This document shows positions 1 through 9,334 of a stretch of 64,000 nt of DNA, piece after piece. This DNA is from Oleispira sp036960605 (GTDB lineage Bacteria > Pseudomonadota > Gammaproteobacteria > Pseudomonadales > Oceanobacteraceae), in NCBI GenBank assembly GCA_036960605.1, contig JBALXI010000015.1, positions 31,303 through 95,302 of the forward strand. Reading direction: 5' to 3'. Position 1 is the stretch's first letter. The number at the start of each line of letters is the position of its first letter. The notes below the pieces were generated by a model, which saw only the letters and a program-made list of their open reading frames with translations, did no database searches and was not told the DNA's origin. The translations under genes were made by a program, and so were the position numbers.

Positions 1-748
1 CTTTGGGGTCAGCCTGAATAACTTCAGTTAATAAACGATCGTGTAGTTCTTGTTCAAATAATAAACGCGCATATTGCTGAGCGTATAGTACCTTGGCCAT
101 AAGATGACGGCCATTAGAAGCATGAATTGCATTTTCAAAGTGCATTTTTGCTAGGTCTGGTCGGCCACCTAAAGAAGGCGGTAACTGAGACTCTAGTACG
201 CCCATATAAACTTGAGCGGTACCATGGTCATAATCAGCATCGTAACTGAGCACCCATTTAAAGAGCATTTTCACTTTAGGAAGTTGTGCAACTGCATTCC
301 AATCACTGCTATTGACCTGAATCCAGCTAGCCCATGACGCAGCATAGGTGTAGATAAGCGGTAATTCATCTTCATCAAGGTCATCGAGTTCGAGTTGAAT
401 ATCTTCTAACTTCTTATCCAAGGCTTCACATAGATCATCTTCGTTTTCGCACAGAGCGCGGTGGGCGTAATCATGAGCGCGATTAGCCAAACGCTGTGTT
501 TGTATTGGGTCATTTGAGAACACACCCGCATAGGCACCATAAAGCTTGGCAGCAGGAATTAAGAAGGTTTCATCATCTGGGTAAGTCTCGATTAAGGCAT
601 CGAGCATGAGCATGTAAGCCGGTGCGGCAGTACGCACTAATTCTGGGTCTTCCTGGTTCATCATTGAACGAGAAAGGTTGCTCGGTAAATTAGTGATCGA
701 GCAGGCTTGTATGCTGAAAAACGCAATAATTAATAATAATCTGAACAT
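1..748 (-). CDS. TRAP transporter TatT-component-like lipoprotein, 3' end cut by window
   Basis: An open minus-strand frame starts at an ATG (746-748) and runs off the left edge without a stop, giving about 249 residues. The N-terminus is a lipoprotein signal: hydrophobic LLLIIAFFSIQAC, with Cys in a lipobox-like setting at about residue 16. The body is helical with TPR-like spacing and includes the stretches PAAKLYGAYAGVF, RALCENEDDLCEA and QVYMGVLESQLPPSLGGRP. This layout (lipobox, SMMNQEDPELVRTAAPAYM, later SLGGRP) matches what I remember of the TatT family, periplasmic TPR lipoproteins linked to TRAP-type uptake. No TRAP dctM/dctQ or substrate-binding gene is visible here; partners would lie to the left. 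The fold is fairly sure, the transport role is inferred. Confidence 0.72.
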   Translation of the reverse strand, partial: MFRLLLIIAFFSIQACSITNLPSNLSRSMMNQEDPELVRTAAPAYMLMLDALIETYPDDETFLIPAAKLYGAYAGVFSNDPIQTQRLANRAHDYAHRALCENEDDLCEALDKKLEDIQLELDDLDEDELPLIYTYAASWASWIQVNSSDWNAVAQLPKVKMLFKWVLSYDADYDHGTAQVYMGVLESQLPPSLGGRPDLAKMHFENAIHASNGRHLMAKVLYAQQYARLLFEQELHDRLLTEVIQADPK

Positions 749-896
749 GAGGCATCTAAGCTTAAAAAAATGAGGTGCAAATTATACCCTGATTAACGCT
801 ACATTTTAACTACTCTCTTTTGCGACAGACTTTCCCATTTAGCTCATGCTTTTAACTATACTATTAGCTATCTGTATTTGTTGTTAAGGAATGGTT

Positions 897-1313
897 ATGG
901 TTGAACTATCGCATCATGGCAATTTTGATATTAAAGTCAGCGGTAACATCCTATGTGCGACTCTTTTGGGCTCCTGGAATAGTCAAACTGCAGAAGCATT
1001 TTCCGAGCAATTTATGATTCAGGCAGTGCCTCTGATGGGCAGCTCGTGGGGGCACTTAGTACTGCTTGATGATTGGGATTTAGGTGTACCTGAAACAGTA
1101 CCTGTTATTGAACATTTAGTCGCTTGGTGTCTTGAAAATGGCTTGACCAGAGCAGCGCATGTGTACTCGCCGTCAATGATTAAGCAGTATCATTTAAATA
1201 AAATGGTGATTGAAGAGATTGGAGTTTTTCAGCGCAATAGCTTTACCCAGAAAACAGAGGCAGAGGCATGGTTGGCAGCATCGGGTTTTCACCTAGATAC
1301 TGCATACCCTTAA
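897..1313 (+). CDS. Conserved hypothetical protein, possible STAS/SpoIIAA-like fold
   Basis: Soluble protein of about 138 residues with no signal peptide or membrane segment. Two in-frame ATGs (891, 897) are available; AGGA at 887-890 sits only one base before nothing useful at 891 but six bases before 897, so 897 is preferred. The pattern of alternating strands and helices (FDIKVSGNILCATLLGSWN, then a helix, then HLVLLDDWDLGVPETVPVIEHLVAW) resembles SpoIIAA-like/STAS-type proteins, where such domains act as binding or switch modules. I do not recognise a specific orthologue. It stands alone, divergent from the TatT-like gene across about 150 bp and convergent with the PilZ-DUF1631 gene. Function unknown. 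Confidence 0.7.
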   Translation: MVELSHHGNFDIKVSGNILCATLLGSWNSQTAEAFSEQFMIQAVPLMGSSWGHLVLLDDWDLGVPETVPVIEHLVAWCLENGLTRAAHVYSPSMIKQYHLNKMVIEEIGVFQRNSFTQKTEAEAWLAASGFHLDTAYP

Positions 1314-1348
1314 AGTGGATAGAGCTTAGTGTTCGATAGAGTCTCGCG

Positions 1349-4300
1349 TTAATTGAGTCTAGCGAGCTGATCTAAGGGAATTGCCTGTAACAGCTCTCCT
1401 CCCATGGCGAGGTCAATTCCAATACTGCGTAAAATATTCAAAGTATCTTCGTCATTGACCTGCTCTGCAATGGTCTTTTTGGCCATGAAGTGGGCAATCT
1501 CATGAATGGACTTCACCATCGCGTAATCAGCGGAGCTGGTAACCAGCTCTTTAATAAAGGTATGGTCAATTTTAACGTAATTTACCGGCAGTTGTTTTAA
1601 GTACTCAAAGGACGATTGCCCGGTACCAAAGTCGGAAAGGGTGAATTCACACCCTAAGCTACGCATTTCGTGCATGAAGTCGGCGGCATCTTCAATGTTC
1701 TGAATCGCTGAGGTTTCATTCAACTCGAAGCAGAATTTATCAACAGGAATATCGTGCTCACGAGCTTGTTCAAATATAAAGGCCAGAAGTGAGTCATCAT
1801 TCATCGAATAGCCAGATAGTTTAAGCATGAAGCGATCGACCTTAGCCACCTCATTGGGATGAGCGCTCATCCATTTGATCAATTGCTCCAAGGTCCAGCG
1901 ATCGACTAAATACATGCGGCTATAATGTTCGGCTGCCTGTAAATATTCTAATGGCGGAACCTGTGTACCATTTTCATCTTCGATACTGATTATGACTTCG
2001 TATTGGCGTAACTCTTTCTCTGCTTCTTGTATAGCAGTCACTGGTAAGCATAATAAGTGCAGTTGATCGTTCTCTAAGGCTTGATTCAGCTTGTTGGCCC
2101 AAGACATGAATTCATCGCGCTTTATCCGAGCATTGTCGTCTTCTATATAACGATAAACACGGCTGCCACCTTTTTCTTTAGCAGACAAGCAGGCAGATTC
2201 TGCAAATTCAACCAAATCAATTTCATCAGCGATTTGATAGCTGAGTTCTGAAACCCCCATGCTAAGGTGAATGCGGAACTTATGTTTACCACTGATAATA
2301 TCCATCTGCTCTAATTCTTTTTTCAAGTCACGAGCTTGATTCTCGCCACTAGTGAGATCTGAATGTTGGAACAAAATAGCAAATTCATTACTGCCCATGC
2401 GAGCGCAGTCATTCTTAATAGTACTAGTTTTTAGTAATACTTCCGCGACCGCTTTTAAACACTCATCGCCACCTTCTACCCCATAATCACTATTGATCAA
2501 TTTAAACTGATCGATATCGATAAGGCATAAAGTATGGGTTAGATTCGAACGGTGGGACTTAGCCGCCTCTTCTTTTAAGTGACGCATAAAGTGTTGGCGA
2601 GTATTGATTTTGGTCAGTGCATCGGTATTTGCTTGAGCCGAGAGGTCATTATAAATTTGCTGCACCAGCGCATCCAAACTTTGATCTACCGCGGATTCTT
2701 CTTGTTCGTAAAGACGCTTCACTGAGCCGTCATCTAGCGCGGCTGCTAATTCTTCTAGGGTGAAATCAACGACTTTCATACCACTGTGGTTAACACAAGC
2801 AAACTTAGAGCCATCTTCAGCCATCCAGACAACGGAAACATTTTGATCGGGTTCAACCAATAATAACCAGTCGCCAATCTGCAAGTTAAGAGCACGACGA
2901 ACGCCTTTACCTTCAAGAGAAGGTTTCTCTTCTTCAACTTCTAATGGGATTTCAATCGCTTCTTCAATTTCACCACTTTCTAAGTGTGATTCTGCTGCAT
3001 GTTTAATTTCATCATACCAACGAGTATGCTCTGGGCGAGATCCATTGAGCTGATCCAGTTCGTGGTGCATTAATTTGATTAACGGATAGAAACGCTCTAA
3101 TAATTCACTACGAGCAGAATTGTTAGGGTTGAATAAGGAGAGTACTTGGCGATAGAGCTTTACCGCCCCTCGGAAACGCTTGCTCTCAACAGTCTCGCGT
3201 AGGTAAATTAGAGTAAGTAGTGGCTTCCAACCTTGCTCTAACCACTCCATTACGATCGCAGGTAACGTTCTACCTGAAGTATCTTTAGTAATTAAGCGAG
3301 CGATCTTCTCTCGAGCTTGATCAACTCTATGCTCACCTTCAGCGGCCTGAGCGACACGGTCGGAATTCATCTTGGCACGTCGATCAGCCTCGACGAGCAT
3401 GACATCGACGCCAGATTGTAACGTCTGTAACTGGCTTTCGAGTTGATCAGCGCTGCCATTAGTATCCACATCACTTAGCATCGCTTTTAATTTTTCACTG
3501 ATTTTATCTTGGCCTGTTGTGGTCATACGACCCAGTTTTGATAAAGAATTCAAGGCTACCCGGCCAGGGTGCTGTGGGTTGAACATCATGCTGGGATCGT
3601 TCAGCATCATCATGGATAAAGGCTGTTCTAATTCGGCAATAAAGGGTTTTATAAAGTCAGAAATCTGTTCGCTTTTGACCAGGTTCTGCGTCACATGCTC
3701 AAGGGTATCAATGGCTTCTCTGTTTTCTGCAGGCAACCTAACGTCGTTAGTGGCTAATGCTTGCTCTAAGTCTTGGCGAACGCGGCCTGGTTGAGTATCT
3801 GATTGCTGCCAAAGTTGTTGCAGCGCGGTCTGTACCTGGTTATGGTCGGCCGCTGGAATACTGGGTTGAGATAATTCGGCACTAACTCCCGCACTAGTGA
3901 TACCACTTTCAATACGTTGGTAGCGTAAAGATAAGAGACTTTGAATGTTGCTATAAGCTTGTTGCGCTTCGGCCTGATGCTGGCGAAAGGCGTTCATCGA
4001 ACCTGTATTTGCAGGTGCAGTATAGCCAGAATTCGCAATAGAATTCTGGCTGCTATTTGCGTTAAATATTTGTTGTTCTGGTGAGTGTCCACCAGGTTGA
4101 TAGGACTCGGATTTTTGTTGGAAATTATTTGAAGAAGGCAAAATTTGCGGCTCTTGCTCTTGTGCTGCTTCATTATCTTGCGTTGAGTTATTATTCGCAG
4201 CAGGAGCTCGAGGTGTGCTCGGACGACGGCGATTGCGAAAAGCCAGTGGCACGTCAATTTGTTTAATTAGCCATTGATATACGGCTTGCAGTTGCTGACC

Positions 4301-5188
4301 TGCGACTTGTTCGAAAATATCAAAAGCGATTTGGCGAATATTATTTTCAATCGATAAAGGTTCAATTGCTGCTCTAAAAGCTTCGGTAATGACATTCGCG
4401 CCTAATGGATTAAAGCAGTTCTCGGGGCGCGCTTCTGAGATCATATCTAATAATTGACGTACCTCAAAGGATGCATGACTCAAATGAGACTGTAGATGGG
4501 TACTCGTCACTTTTGCCAATAACCAGTCTTCAAAATCTTCTTGTTGAACAAGTGATAAGCTTTGTTCATGAGCGTTTTCTTTAGGAGAGTCTTTTTCGTT
4601 GGCTATTCTTGGCAAGCCTTCAAGCCAGCACTTTAGCTGTTCGGCAATGGCAGTTAAGAAACTGCCTTGAACTTGATTAGCTTGTTCTTTAACGTGTTTT
4701 TCTGCACTGAATAACGTTTGCTGTTCACTATTGTTATGAGCTTTATTGGCTAGGCTGAAAAGCTCATCTAAAAACTCTGAATGCCATTGTTTAATGATGC
4801 CCTGACTGCTTTCTTTGACCCGTTGTTGGAAAAGAGTCTTATAATGGTTACGTTTTTCATTAGAAATAGCGCCATGATTTCTATTAGCTTGATTGATACT
4901 TTGTAATTTTAAGAATAATTCGTTATTGGGCTGGTGGAGTTTAAAGCCCGCACTGCTGCCTTCTTGGTAGAGGCACTCTACGGCGATGTTAAGCGGAGTA
5001 TCTTCTAGAGTTAAGTAAAGCTGTATTATGTCTCTGTTTTTTAACGAAATATCTTCTTTATCAGACCAAAATATCCTAAGCCCTTCTTGTGAAAAATCAG
5101 CGACATGGCAGGTATGGCTAGAGCCATTGGTGGCGATTAGCTTTGCTTCTACTTGGCTTTCAAACCGAGGGTGTTCGCGTTTATCCAT
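1349..5188 (-). CDS. PilZ-DUF1631-GGDEF-EAL multidomain protein with degenerate catalytic motifs
   Basis: 1279 residues, soluble. An N-terminal PilZ domain (about 1-95) begins DKREHPRFESQVEAKL, carrying the R-x-x-x-R-type c-di-GMP contact region. The long middle (about 110-800) has the helical, Gln/Ser-rich character of DUF1631 proteins. A GGDEF-like domain spans about 860-1010 and an EAL-like domain about 1030-1275. Both active sites are altered: the GGDEF signature reads GSNEF (about 928-932), the EAL position reads EVI (about 1064), the usual ELTES reads ELNETS, and AEGVE reads AEQVN, although DFGTG and KID are kept. It is therefore probably a c-di-GMP receptor or scaffold rather than an enzyme. 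No I-site RxxD is visible. Monocistronic, convergent with 897-1313. Confidence 0.88.
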   Translation of the reverse strand: MDKREHPRFESQVEAKLIATNGSSHTCHVADFSQEGLRIFWSDKEDISLKNRDIIQLYLTLEDTPLNIAVECLYQEGSSAGFKLHQPNNELFLKLQSINQANRNHGAISNEKRNHYKTLFQQRVKESSQGIIKQWHSEFLDELFSLANKAHNNSEQQTLFSAEKHVKEQANQVQGSFLTAIAEQLKCWLEGLPRIANEKDSPKENAHEQSLSLVQQEDFEDWLLAKVTSTHLQSHLSHASFEVRQLLDMISEARPENCFNPLGANVITEAFRAAIEPLSIENNIRQIAFDIFEQVAGQQLQAVYQWLIKQIDVPLAFRNRRRPSTPRAPAANNNSTQDNEAAQEQEPQILPSSNNFQQKSESYQPGGHSPEQQIFNANSSQNSIANSGYTAPANTGSMNAFRQHQAEAQQAYSNIQSLLSLRYQRIESGITSAGVSAELSQPSIPAADHNQVQTALQQLWQQSDTQPGRVRQDLEQALATNDVRLPAENREAIDTLEHVTQNLVKSEQISDFIKPFIAELEQPLSMMMLNDPSMMFNPQHPGRVALNSLSKLGRMTTTGQDKISEKLKAMLSDVDTNGSADQLESQLQTLQSGVDVMLVEADRRAKMNSDRVAQAAEGEHRVDQAREKIARLITKDTSGRTLPAIVMEWLEQGWKPLLTLIYLRETVESKRFRGAVKLYRQVLSLFNPNNSARSELLERFYPLIKLMHHELDQLNGSRPEHTRWYDEIKHAAESHLESGEIEEAIEIPLEVEEEKPSLEGKGVRRALNLQIGDWLLLVEPDQNVSVVWMAEDGSKFACVNHSGMKVVDFTLEELAAALDDGSVKRLYEQEESAVDQSLDALVQQIYNDLSAQANTDALTKINTRQHFMRHLKEEAAKSHRSNLTHTLCLIDIDQFKLINSDYGVEGGDECLKAVAEVLLKTSTIKNDCARMGSNEFAILFQHSDLTSGENQARDLKKELEQMDIISGKHKFRIHLSMGVSELSYQIADEIDLVEFAESACLSAKEKGGSRVYRYIEDDNARIKRDEFMSWANKLNQALENDQLHLLCLPVTAIQEAEKELRQYEVIISIEDENGTQVPPLEYLQAAEHYSRMYLVDRWTLEQLIKWMSAHPNEVAKVDRFMLKLSGYSMNDDSLLAFIFEQAREHDIPVDKFCFELNETSAIQNIEDAADFMHEMRSLGCEFTLSDFGTGQSSFEYLKQLPVNYVKIDHTFIKELVTSSADYAMVKSIHEIAHFMAKKTIAEQVNDEDTLNILRSIGIDLAMGGELLQAIPLDQLARLN

Positions 5189-5447
5189 TCTGCCTGATCC
5201 AAGGTAATCAATTAATGGTCGTCATCAATTGAGTATAGCCCTATTCCATAAGCTGCTTGAGCGAGGGCTAAGATAATTGTATATATTTGTTTTAACTCCT
5301 CATTAATTTAAGGGTTAAACCATTGTGGCACACATCAACAAAACCAAATGTAAAATATCATGATGTCAATATTGGCGCGTGGCGCTATGACCGCAAGTAG
5401 AAGCTTGTTATGCTGACTAGATAACCAAATAGTTATATAGGTGATGC

Positions 5448-5834
5448 ATGGGTAATTCAATTAAGACACGCGATGATTTATTAACAGCGGCACGTGCTGA
5501 AATAAATCTAGTGGCAGCGGATCGAGCTGAAGAGTTAATCGCGCTTAACGCTTTAGTTTTGGATGTACGAGAACCGGCCGAATTTCAGTTAGGCCATTTA
5601 CCCAATGCGGTGAATATACCGCGGGGTGTTTTAGAATTTAAAGTCGGTAATCACCCTGATTTAGGTGATAGCCAGCGCAGCATACTTATTTACTGCAAAA
5701 ATGGCGGCCGTAGTACTTTAGCTGCATATACTTTAAAGCAGATGGGTTTCTCGCAGGTTGAGATGCTGATTGGCGGCTTTGATGACTGGCAGGGTACTGT
5801 TCATTCGATAGAAGTCGATCCGAGCATTTACTAG
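5448..5834 (+). CDS. Rhodanese-domain sulfurtransferase-like protein
   Basis: 128 residues forming a single rhodanese domain without signal peptide, so cytoplasmic. Visible landmarks are LDVREPAEFQLGHLPNAVNIP (split here as LDVREPAEF and GHLPNAVNIPRG) and the active-site loop CKNGGRS, whose Cys would carry the persulfide. The C-terminus ends GGFDDW, typical of the family. Start ATG 5448 follows AGGTGATGC. Single-domain rhodaneses move sulfane sulfur between carriers or act in redox signalling; substrate cannot be told from sequence. It lies about 100 bp ahead of a K+ channel gene on the same strand, and may be co-transcribed with it. Confidence 0.9.
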   Translation: MGNSIKTRDDLLTAARAEINLVAADRAEELIALNALVLDVREPAEFQLGHLPNAVNIPRGVLEFKVGNHPDLGDSQRSILIYCKNGGRSTLAAYTLKQMGFSQVEMLIGGFDDWQGTVHSIEVDPSIY

Positions 5835-5931
5835 CGGGATCTCTATTTTTTAACTTAAGTTGTTGGTATTAATGCAAGCAAATTTACCGGGCTTCTTTGG
5901 CCTCAATGGTGTGAATAATAAAGAGCGTCCA

Positions 5932-6672
5932 ATGGCGATAAAGGTCGGACGCTGGTTTGAATGGCCGATGATTTTATTGGCATTCTGGATTATTCTTGAA
6001 TGGTACATAGAAGCGCAAGCTTTGACGCCGTTAGTACTCACATTATTTACCGATTGGTTTATTTGGGGCTTCTTTGTTGTCGAAACCTTGATATTAACGA
6101 TATTGGTCAAAAATAAAGTTCATTTTCTACGCAGTAATTGGGGCAGTTTGGTGATTATTACTGCTGGCTTGCCTCTATTATGGGAAATATTTCCCCATGC
6201 GGGAGGATTACGAGCTCTGCGATTATTAGTATTGTTCTCTTTGTTATTCAACATGTCGGCAGCGGCGCGAAAAATATTAGGGCGTAACCATGTAGGAACG
6301 ACCTTAATGGTGAGTTTTATTATCGTCATTTTGGCCGGTACCTTGATGGCTGTGATTGATCCTAATGTCGAGACCCCCTTAGACGGTATTTGGTGGGCCT
6401 GGGTGACGATTACGACGGTAGGCTATGGCGATATTGTTCCAGGCAGTACGGCCGGTAGACTTTTTGGTTCGATGTTAATACTGCTCGGTATTGCATTGTT
6501 TTCGATGTTAACAGCTAGTTTTTCTGCGTTCTTTTTAGCTCAAGAAGAAGAGAAGGTTTCTCAACAAGAGCTTGAGAATAATCAGCAGGTCATATTGCTA
6601 CAGCAAGATATTGCTCGACTGGAAGAAAAAATTGATCGTTTATTAGAGCAAAAATCAAATTCCTCGGACTGA
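5932..6672 (+). CDS. Ion channel, voltage-gated K+ channel superfamily
   Basis: About 246 residues with hydrophobic segments WPMILLAFWIILEWYIE, LVLTLFTDWFIWGFFVVET, a paddle-like region with Arg (GGLRALRLLVLFSLLF), a pore helix and the K+ selectivity filter TVGYGD within WVTITTVGYGDIVPGS. The pore is followed by a last transmembrane helix and a C-terminal coiled coil rich in Glu/Gln (EEEKVSQQELENNQQ onward) likely to aid tetramer assembly. Longer reading is possible from TTG 5860 or ATG 5872, but neither has a Shine-Dalgarno; ATG 5932 has AAGAG six bases upstream and gives an N-terminus (MAIKVGRWFEWPMI) like known family members. Presumed inner-membrane potassium or cation channel; gating signal unknown. 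Confidence 0.85.
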   Translation: MAIKVGRWFEWPMILLAFWIILEWYIEAQALTPLVLTLFTDWFIWGFFVVETLILTILVKNKVHFLRSNWGSLVIITAGLPLLWEIFPHAGGLRALRLLVLFSLLFNMSAAARKILGRNHVGTTLMVSFIIVILAGTLMAVIDPNVETPLDGIWWAWVTITTVGYGDIVPGSTAGRLFGSMLILLGIALFSMLTASFSAFFLAQEEEKVSQQELENNQQVILLQQDIARLEEKIDRLLEQKSNSSD

Positions 6673-6724
6673 TACTACCTTATAGGCATGATTGAGCTAA
6701 AGTGATAAGAGCAAGGAGAAACTT

Positions 6725-7000
6725 ATGGCTATTATCAATCACATTAGTAATTATTATGAACAAGTTGTATCGGAAGAAATTCGCCGCCAATTAGCCAATC
6801 GGACTAAAGAGCCAGGAATGGACTTTATGGCTGATGTTGCTTGTGTTGCCCTTAATCGCTTACCGCCTAAATATTATCGTTATGAGGTCGATATGGCATT
6901 TTATATGTCTCCTAACGAATTATTTGAGGTTAAAGAGCGTGTTACTAAGGTTGTATCGGAAGCCATTGCGTTCGTTGAACACCACTCTCGATCTGATTAA
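6725..7000 (+). CDS. ComFB-like protein (late competence development ComFB family)
   Basis: 91 residues, soluble. The pattern IINHISNYYEQVVSEEIRR, then MDFMADVACVALNRLPPKYYR and a final helix NELFEVKERVTKVVSEAIAFV is the ComFB family signature as I know it (D-x-x-x-D-V-A/C-V-A-L-N-x-L-P-P-x-Y). ComFB-type proteins in cyanobacteria have been reported to bind c-di-GMP, so this may be a small c-di-GMP effector, in keeping with the three GGDEF-type proteins nearby. Strong Shine-Dalgarno AAGGAG before ATG 6725. It lies between the K+ channel and the CpxR-like regulator on the same strand; its partner is unknown. Confidence 0.85.
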   Translation: MAIINHISNYYEQVVSEEIRRQLANRTKEPGMDFMADVACVALNRLPPKYYRYEVDMAFYMSPNELFEVKERVTKVVSEAIAFVEHHSRSD

Positions 7001-7104
7001 AGAGAGCAAGATAGTTATCGCTGAGTGTTTAGAAAGCGTAAAGAGCTCTTGCAAAAGTTGAGAATCCTTATTTAATGCAGTTAAGAAAAATAAGGAAGTA
7101 TTAA

Positions 7105-7794
7105 ATGAAAATTCTTTTAGTCGATGATGATCAAGAGCTGTGTGAATTGCTTGCGCGCTATTTACAGCGAGAAAACATTGAAGTTGATCAAGTTCATACA
7201 GGACCAGAAGGGCTGAAACAGGGCTTAGCTCAATCCTATGATGCGATGGTTTTGGATATCATGTTACCGGGTATGAACGGTCTCGAAGTATTGACTGAAT
7301 TACGTAAAACCAGCCAATTGCCCGTTGTTATGTTAACGGCTAAGGGTGATGAGATGGACAGGATTGTTGGCCTAGAAATTGGCGCTGATGATTATCTCCC
7401 TAAACCTTGTAATCCCCGTGAGCTGATTGCTCGTTTACGCGCAGTATTACGCCGCTCTCAAGCCGATAATAAAACCCAGACTAGCGATGTGATTCGTATT
7501 GATGAGCTAGAAATTGATCATAGCCAGCATCACGTATTGAAAAATGAAGAGCCATTAGAGCTGACGGTCACTGAGTATAATATTCTTAATACCTTAGTCT
7601 CTCATCTAGGGAAGGTCGTTGAGAAAAATCAACTGGCAGAAGAAGCCATGTCCCGTTCGTTGACCTTATTTGATCGTAGCTTAGATATGCATTTAAGTAA
7701 TTTACGGAAAAAATTGGGTGCTCATGATGATGGCAAAGCGCGTATAAAAACGATTCGTGGTGTTGGTTACATGTATGTAGCGGCAAGCGCTTGA
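7105..7794 (+). CDS. cpxR: OmpR-family response regulator, CpxR-like
   Basis: 229 residues: receiver domain about 1-115 with acidic pocket LVDDDQE, phospho-acceptor Asp in MVLDIMLPGMNG (about residue 51) and Lys in DDYLPKP; then an OmpR/PhoB winged helix (about 130-227) ending KTIRGVGYMYVAAS. The linker and the sequence LTLFDRSLDMHLSNLRKKL closely match remembered Enterobacteria CpxR. It should regulate envelope-stress genes when phosphorylated by the downstream kinase. ATG 7105 follows AAGGAAG. A 34-base gap separates it from the GTG-started kinase gene, so the two probably form one operon. CpxR identity is by resemblance and could also be a paralogous envelope regulator. Confidence 0.85.
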   Translation: MKILLVDDDQELCELLARYLQRENIEVDQVHTGPEGLKQGLAQSYDAMVLDIMLPGMNGLEVLTELRKTSQLPVVMLTAKGDEMDRIVGLEIGADDYLPKPCNPRELIARLRAVLRRSQADNKTQTSDVIRIDELEIDHSQHHVLKNEEPLELTVTEYNILNTLVSHLGKVVEKNQLAEEAMSRSLTLFDRSLDMHLSNLRKKLGAHDDGKARIKTIRGVGYMYVAASA

Positions 7795-7828
7795 TGATTT
7801 TAGAGTTGATCTTAGAGTTGAATGTTTA

Positions 7829-9205
7829 GTGCGTGGCTTGTTTTGGAAAATTTATCTCGCATTTGTCTTAACCAGTGTTCTTGCAACGCTTGTTACCTTG
7901 GCGTACGCGGTATTCTATCGTCAGTTATCCAATGAAACGAATAACTTAATTGCGCCGACTGAAGGCTACATCTCATCGGCACAGCTTATGTTGCAGCGGG
8001 GTGGCGAACCCTTACTTATTGAGTGGCTAATTACTTTTGAGCAACATCCTAATGTGAATGCTTACGTTTTTGATCAGCAAGGAAGTAGTATTTCCGGGGG
8101 AGATGTTCCACTTTCAGTCTCTGAATACGCCTTTTCCGCCAGTGAATTCCACGTTAAAGTACAGCCATTAAATCGCAGTGAAATCCTAGTGAAAGCCCCT
8201 TTAACGTCACAGCAAGGTGGGTTTTACTTATTGGTTGTAGAGTTTCTACACCCTTTTGCGGTGCTGGATGTTAAAAGTTATATCGCTCTGGGATTGTCCG
8301 TCGCGATTGTCTTTTTTGCCGGTATTGGTTTTCTCTTATCAGGTTATTTATCGCGTCCAATGCGCCGCTTGCAAAAAACAGTGAAAGCGATTGCCGCAGG
8401 TGATTTGAGTGCGCGTTCGGGATCACGATTACGTCGTCGACGAGATGAAATTGGCGATCTCAGTCGTGAATTTGATGTGATGGCAGATAGAGTGCAAACC
8501 TTGCTAGCCGATCAAAAAGGGCTTTTGCGAGACATATCCCACGAACTGAGATCTCCTTTAGCGCGTTTACAAATCGCGACTGAGCTTGCGCGCTTGGATG
8601 CCCATGAAGAGATTGTAGAGTATCTTGATCGCATAGATCTTGAGACGGGTCGAGTGAATGACTTAATCGCGGATATATTATTATTAGCAAAGCTAGAAGT
8701 AGATCGACATCCTGAGCAATGGCAAGCCACTGATTTGGTGGATATCGTTGAGCAAATTGTGCACGATGCGCACTTTGAGCAACAGGCTCAAGTTATTCGA
8801 TTTGTTCATCCTAAGAAAGCCTGTCCCGTCATGGCAGAAGCGAAGTTATTAAGCTCTGCCTTTGAAAATTTAATCCGTAACGCGCTATTGCATACCTATG
8901 AACATACCAAGGTCGAAATTACGATTAAAGAAATTGATAGTGATTTTGCTATTATTGTTCGAGATCATGGGCCCGGTGTGGCCGAAGAACACATTCAGCA
9001 TCTCACTCAGCCTTTTTATCGAGCGGAACATGCTAGAGAGCGTATTTCACAGGATATGAAAAAGCAGCTGTCAGGGGGGCGAGGTTATGGTTTAGGGATG
9101 GCAATTACACATCGTGTGATCCGCAGTTTTGATGGCCATATGGCGATTCGAAATCATCCAGAAGGTGGTTTGGAAATTAGTTGCTATTTAAATCGTTACT
9201 TTTGA
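7829..9205 (+). CDS. cpxA: Sensor histidine kinase, CpxA-like
   Basis: 458 residues from a GTG start at 7829; there is no in-frame ATG upstream, and the nearby ATG at 7822 is out of frame. TM1 at about 7-29, a periplasmic sensor of about 120 residues, TM2 at about 148-172, HAMP (RPMRRLQKTVKAIAAGDLSAR), HisKA with phospho-acceptor His in DISHELRSPLARLQ (about 237), and a HATPase domain with N-box NLIRNALLHTYE and G-boxes DHGPGV and GRGYGLGMAI. It is the cognate kinase of the preceding CpxR-like regulator. The periplasmic domain is not obviously the CpxP-binding form. An inner-membrane enzyme sensing envelope state is the likely role. Confidence 0.85.
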   Translation: MRGLFWKIYLAFVLTSVLATLVTLAYAVFYRQLSNETNNLIAPTEGYISSAQLMLQRGGEPLLIEWLITFEQHPNVNAYVFDQQGSSISGGDVPLSVSEYAFSASEFHVKVQPLNRSEILVKAPLTSQQGGFYLLVVEFLHPFAVLDVKSYIALGLSVAIVFFAGIGFLLSGYLSRPMRRLQKTVKAIAAGDLSARSGSRLRRRRDEIGDLSREFDVMADRVQTLLADQKGLLRDISHELRSPLARLQIATELARLDAHEEIVEYLDRIDLETGRVNDLIADILLLAKLEVDRHPEQWQATDLVDIVEQIVHDAHFEQQAQVIRFVHPKKACPVMAEAKLLSSAFENLIRNALLHTYEHTKVEITIKEIDSDFAIIVRDHGPGVAEEHIQHLTQPFYRAEHARERISQDMKKQLSGGRGYGLGMAITHRVIRSFDGHMAIRNHPEGGLEISCYLNRYF

Positions 9206-9334
9206 ATAATATTTACTCAGCATTGACTGTTAATGGCGTGACATTCAAGCCAAAGTTAGTAGACTAAATCAAGTATTATAATTGTTATGATTTCACCTAA
9301 CATACTGTGAAATTAGAAATAAACGTTTGAGTAA

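Noticed and set aside
3994..4257. Overlapping small frames inside the DUF1631 gene
   Set aside because: They are shadows of the long frame in its Gln/Asn-rich linker and have no start signals.
7768..7780. TTACATGTA copy in the cpxR-like gene as another YjfI site
   Set aside because: Coding sequence, incomplete palindrome, single copy, no promoter nearby.
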